From Nitrospira sp. (GTDB lineage Bacteria > Nitrospirota > Nitrospiria > Nitrospirales > Nitrospiraceae): a DNA stretch of 8,544 nt. A program made the position numbers and the translations under genes. Location: NCBI GenBank assembly GCA_024998705.1, contig JACOEF010000144.1, positions 1 through 8,544 of the forward strand, in the 5' to 3' direction. Of the stretch, positions 6,410-8,544 are shown piece by piece. Positions within the stretch are counted from its first letter, which is position 1. Each line of letters opens with the position of its first letter. The notes beneath the pieces are model-generated. The model did not search any database, was not told where the DNA came from, and was given only the letters and a program-made list of their open reading frames with translations.

Positions 6410-6565
6410 ATGACGACCTCTCTACACAGATCCAGCCGATACCGATTTCACGATTCGGCACGCAACGACCGGAAGTATCTCCTGGTCGCGCTGACCGCAG
6501 CACTCATCCTGATGGCGTTGCTCTCAGCACTCATGTTCGATTTCTTCCCCGCCGCCCCCAAATAG
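6410..6565 (+). CDS. 51-residue single-span membrane protein
   Basis: The ATG at 6410 opens a 51-residue frame. Its N-terminus is polar and basic (RSSRYRFHDSARNDRKY), followed by one hydrophobic segment (YLLVALTAALILMALLSALM, residues 23-42) and a short tail FDFFPAAPK. This is the pattern of a small inner-membrane protein with a cytoplasmic N-terminus. The ribosome site is poor (GACGGGT just before the ATG). No family is recognised. The positive-inside arrangement and clean span argue that it is real, but it is short and could be a chance frame. Confidence 0.5.
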   Translation: MTTSLHRSSRYRFHDSARNDRKYLLVALTAALILMALLSALMFDFFPAAPK

Positions 6566-6627
6566 TCGCAGCGCTCGATCCTTCTTGCGCCGTCCTTCTG
6601 TCACACTCAGAGCCCCCGGCGCTGGAC

Positions 6628-6643
6628 GGGAACCATTGTTCCC
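6628..6643. repeat. GGGAAC-CATT-GTTCCC inverted repeat
   Basis: A perfect 6-bp inverted repeat with a 4-base spacer lies in the 168-base gap between the small membrane protein gene and the GIY-YIG gene. No T-run follows, so it is a weak terminator candidate for the upstream gene and equally a possible operator for the downstream one. Confidence 0.3.
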
Positions 6644-6733
6644 CCCTCAGGCTTCCGCTATCATCCCGTCGGCCCGCAGAACAACCTCGATCCATGCAGG
6701 CCTCGAACAGGGGACGCACTGAGCACGCACCAC

Positions 6734-6982
6734 ATGCCATGGATCGTCTACATTTTGGAGTGTGCCGACGGCAGTCTGTACACCGGGATCACGAATGATT
6801 TGGAGCGGCGCATGAAGGCTCATACAAACGGGAAGGGAGCGAAATACACTAAGCACCGTGGGCCGTGCACAGTGCGGTACACCGAAGCACTCGACAGCAA
6901 AGGGGCCGCCCTCCAACGTGAAGCCGCCATCAAATCACTGGATCGCGCCGCGAAAGTGGCGCTGATCGCATCGACGTCGTAA
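6734..6982 (+). CDS. GIY-YIG domain protein, YhbQ/UPF0213-like
   Basis: An 82-residue protein consisting of one GIY-YIG nuclease domain, the usual size of stand-alone YhbQ/UPF0213 proteins. The GIY motif is seen as VYILEC (residues 5-10) and the YIG motif as YTGIT (16-20). These are followed by the conserved Arg region (LERRMKAH) and the metal-binding Glu in QREAAIKSL (Glu63), with KYTKHRGP between them. All expected catalytic positions look present, so it may act on DNA, though the role of these small proteins is poorly defined. The ATG at 6734 starts two residues before the first strand, so little room exists for another start; the ribosome site is weak. It is convergent with the AAA-like gene. 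Confidence 0.85.
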   Translation: MPWIVYILECADGSLYTGITNDLERRMKAHTNGKGAKYTKHRGPCTVRYTEALDSKGAALQREAAIKSLDRAAKVALIASTS

Positions 6983-7056
6983 TTCCCCATCCGCAGGCGC
7001 ATACCCATCGCAGAACCCGCTCAAGCCCGTCACGCACAAACCTGATCAGCTCCGTC

Positions 7057-7658
<602 letters not shown>

Positions 7659-7733
7659 ATCCTTCGTCCCTTTCCGGTTCTTCTATGACCCGCCTCATGA
7701 CCGACACCCACCCCTAACAAGGTGCGGGGCCTG

Positions 7734-7739
7734 AGTATA
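7734..7739 (-). promoter_or_regulatory. Possible -10 element of the AAA-like gene
   Basis: TATACT on the minus strand matches the sigma-70 -10 consensus in 5 of 6 positions and lies about 75 bases upstream of the start at 7658. No good -35 is present at 16-18 bases, so support is weak. Confidence 0.25.
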
Positions 7740-7909
7740 ACCGGTTCTGCTTCTCGTCGGCGAACTTCTTCTTGCACCCGTTTCAAGGGACTGCAGTGGC
7801 TCACTGCGCGTACATTCTTGGCCGGCGCACTCCTTACCCCTGCGAGGGCCTTCTGGAGCTCACGCGTTGCGCGAGAGAAAAGACGCTGAGCAGACGAGCC
7901 CCTCCGCGT

Positions 7910-8269
7910 CTACATCTCCATCATCTCCAAGCGCGCATCAAACTCATGACCACAGGCGGTACAGCGGATACAGTCGGACTCGACCGTGAATTCATCCGCC
8001 CGGATGCCCATGCCGCCGCAATCGGGACACCGGACGAGATGGACCTTTTGATCATCGACCGTTTCATACTGCACCCCATGGAGGCAGTAGACGGGCTGTC
8101 CGTCCAGCTGCCAGGGACGACCGGCATGGTCGCGCACCGGCAGGACGATATAGTGCTGCCGCACATAATCTTCCAGGGCCTGCTGATTCGTAAATCCGTC
8201 CCGTATAAGTTTGCCGCTCACGACCTCGTGGAGCGACTGTCCTTTCACGATGGCTTTAGTTGGCCCCAT
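7910..8269 (-). CDS. Zinc-ribbon protein of unknown function
   Basis: A 119-residue protein. Residues 1-45 carry a short helical segment (NQQALEDYVRQHYIVLPV). A middle part contains GRPWQLDGQPVYCLHGVQYE. The C-terminal part has CPDCGG (Cys81, Cys84) and CIRCTAC (Cys100, 103, 106), a four-cysteine zinc ribbon with one spare Cys, ending GHEFDARLEMMEM. Such ribbons bind nucleic acid or protein; here there is no other domain to decide. The start at 8269 is firm: GGAGGTG lies 4 bases upstream. The longer frame to 8422 overlaps the upstream CBS gene and has no domain character. It begins 88 bases after the stop of the CBS-domain gene on the same strand, with no terminator seen between, so the two are probably co-transcribed. 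Confidence 0.8.
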   Translation of the reverse strand: MGPTKAIVKGQSLHEVVSGKLIRDGFTNQQALEDYVRQHYIVLPVRDHAGRPWQLDGQPVYCLHGVQYETVDDQKVHLVRCPDCGGMGIRADEFTVESDCIRCTACGHEFDARLEMMEM

Positions 8270-8357
8270 GTCCCACCTCCAGCGGCTAGTAAAGAGATCC
8301 CGCCTACTCCGTTTTCCATCAGCTATCGACCATATGTTATTCGCGCTGCTCGACCGG

Positions 8358-8544
8358 CTACACCACGCCCGAGTAGTACCGCAGAATATTGGACACTGAG
8401 ATGACCCCGATGATCGAGCCATCCTGCGTCACCGCCAGATGCCGGGTCGCCTGGTCCTTCATCATGCGTACCGCCTCGATAATCGGGCGATCGCCTCCAA
8501 TCGACACCACCGGTCGTCGCATACAGACCTTGACGGCCGTCGCG
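8358..8544 (-). CDS. C-terminal part of a CBS-domain protein, cut by the right edge
   Basis: On the minus strand, 61 residues run from the window edge to a TAG at 8358-8360. They form most of one CBS domain: VKVCMRRPVVSIGGDRPI, then IEAVRMMKDQATRHLAV, DGSIIGVISVSNILRYY and a short tail SGVV. The ending right after the CBS fold shows that this is the protein's C-terminal domain. A first CBS domain and any other module would lie outside the window. Likely role is nucleotide sensing, as for other Bateman modules; the partner is unknown, but the zinc-ribbon gene follows directly on the same strand. Confidence 0.85.
   Translation of the reverse strand, partial: ATAVKVCMRRPVVSIGGDRPIIEAVRMMKDQATRHLAVTQDGSIIGVISVSNILRYYSGVV

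Noticed and set aside
7772..8404. Plus-strand open frame of 210 codons
   Set aside because: Antisense to the zinc-ribbon gene, which has a clear zinc site and a strong ribosome site.
8270..8422. N-terminal extension of the zinc-ribbon protein
   Set aside because: It overlaps the end of the CBS-domain gene, is Ser/Arg-rich, and the GGAGGTG before 8269 marks the true start.

Overview
The window looks like chromosomal DNA of a free-living Gram-negative bacterium with moderately high GC content. The evidence is an outer-membrane beta-barrel protein with a C-terminal Phe, a c-type cytochrome, Crp/Fnr regulation and frequent GC-rich codons. The gene mix, including an AAA-type domain with a DRYAN motif and CBS-pair proteins, reminds me of Nitrospirota (Nitrospira), but that placement is from memory and was not computed. 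No IS element, phage gene, CRISPR array, tRNA or rRNA was seen.

Layout, left to right. A minus-strand gene start is cut by the left edge (1-48). A CBS-pair protein lies on the plus strand (526-1017). It converges on a minus-strand outer-membrane barrel protein (1350-1934), with a 15-bp perfect hairpin between them. Then come two minus-strand genes: an exported all-helical protein built of three 56-residue repeats (2332-2985) and a Crp/Fnr-type regulator (3119-3847). Divergent from the regulator is a diheme cytochrome c (4015-4829), whose signal peptide is in a different frame from its heme domains. It converges on a DUF2127 membrane protein (4875-5354). A divergent SnoaL/NTF2-like protein follows (5487-5846), then a small alpha-helical protein on the minus strand (5889-6218). 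A stretch rich in short inverted repeats precedes a 51-residue single-span membrane protein (6410-6565). After that are a GIY-YIG domain protein (6734-6982), a frameshifted AAA-like protein with Lys-rich ends (7057-7658, minus), a zinc-ribbon protein (7910-8269, minus) and the C-terminus of another CBS-domain protein running off the right edge (8358-8544, minus).

Most genes are single units in alternating orientation, so few operons are suggested. The likeliest co-transcribed pair is the right-edge CBS gene followed by the zinc-ribbon gene. The regulator and the cytochrome share a divergent intergenic region and could be functionally linked, but I saw no recognisable binding site there.

The most interesting items are the AAA-like protein, which has lost the Walker A GKT and the arginine-finger region and carries a histone H1-like Lys-rich tail, and the gap-free three-fold 56-residue repeat in the exported protein. 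Two genes each appear to lack exactly one base. This may be real decay or consensus error, and needs checking before either is called a pseudogene.
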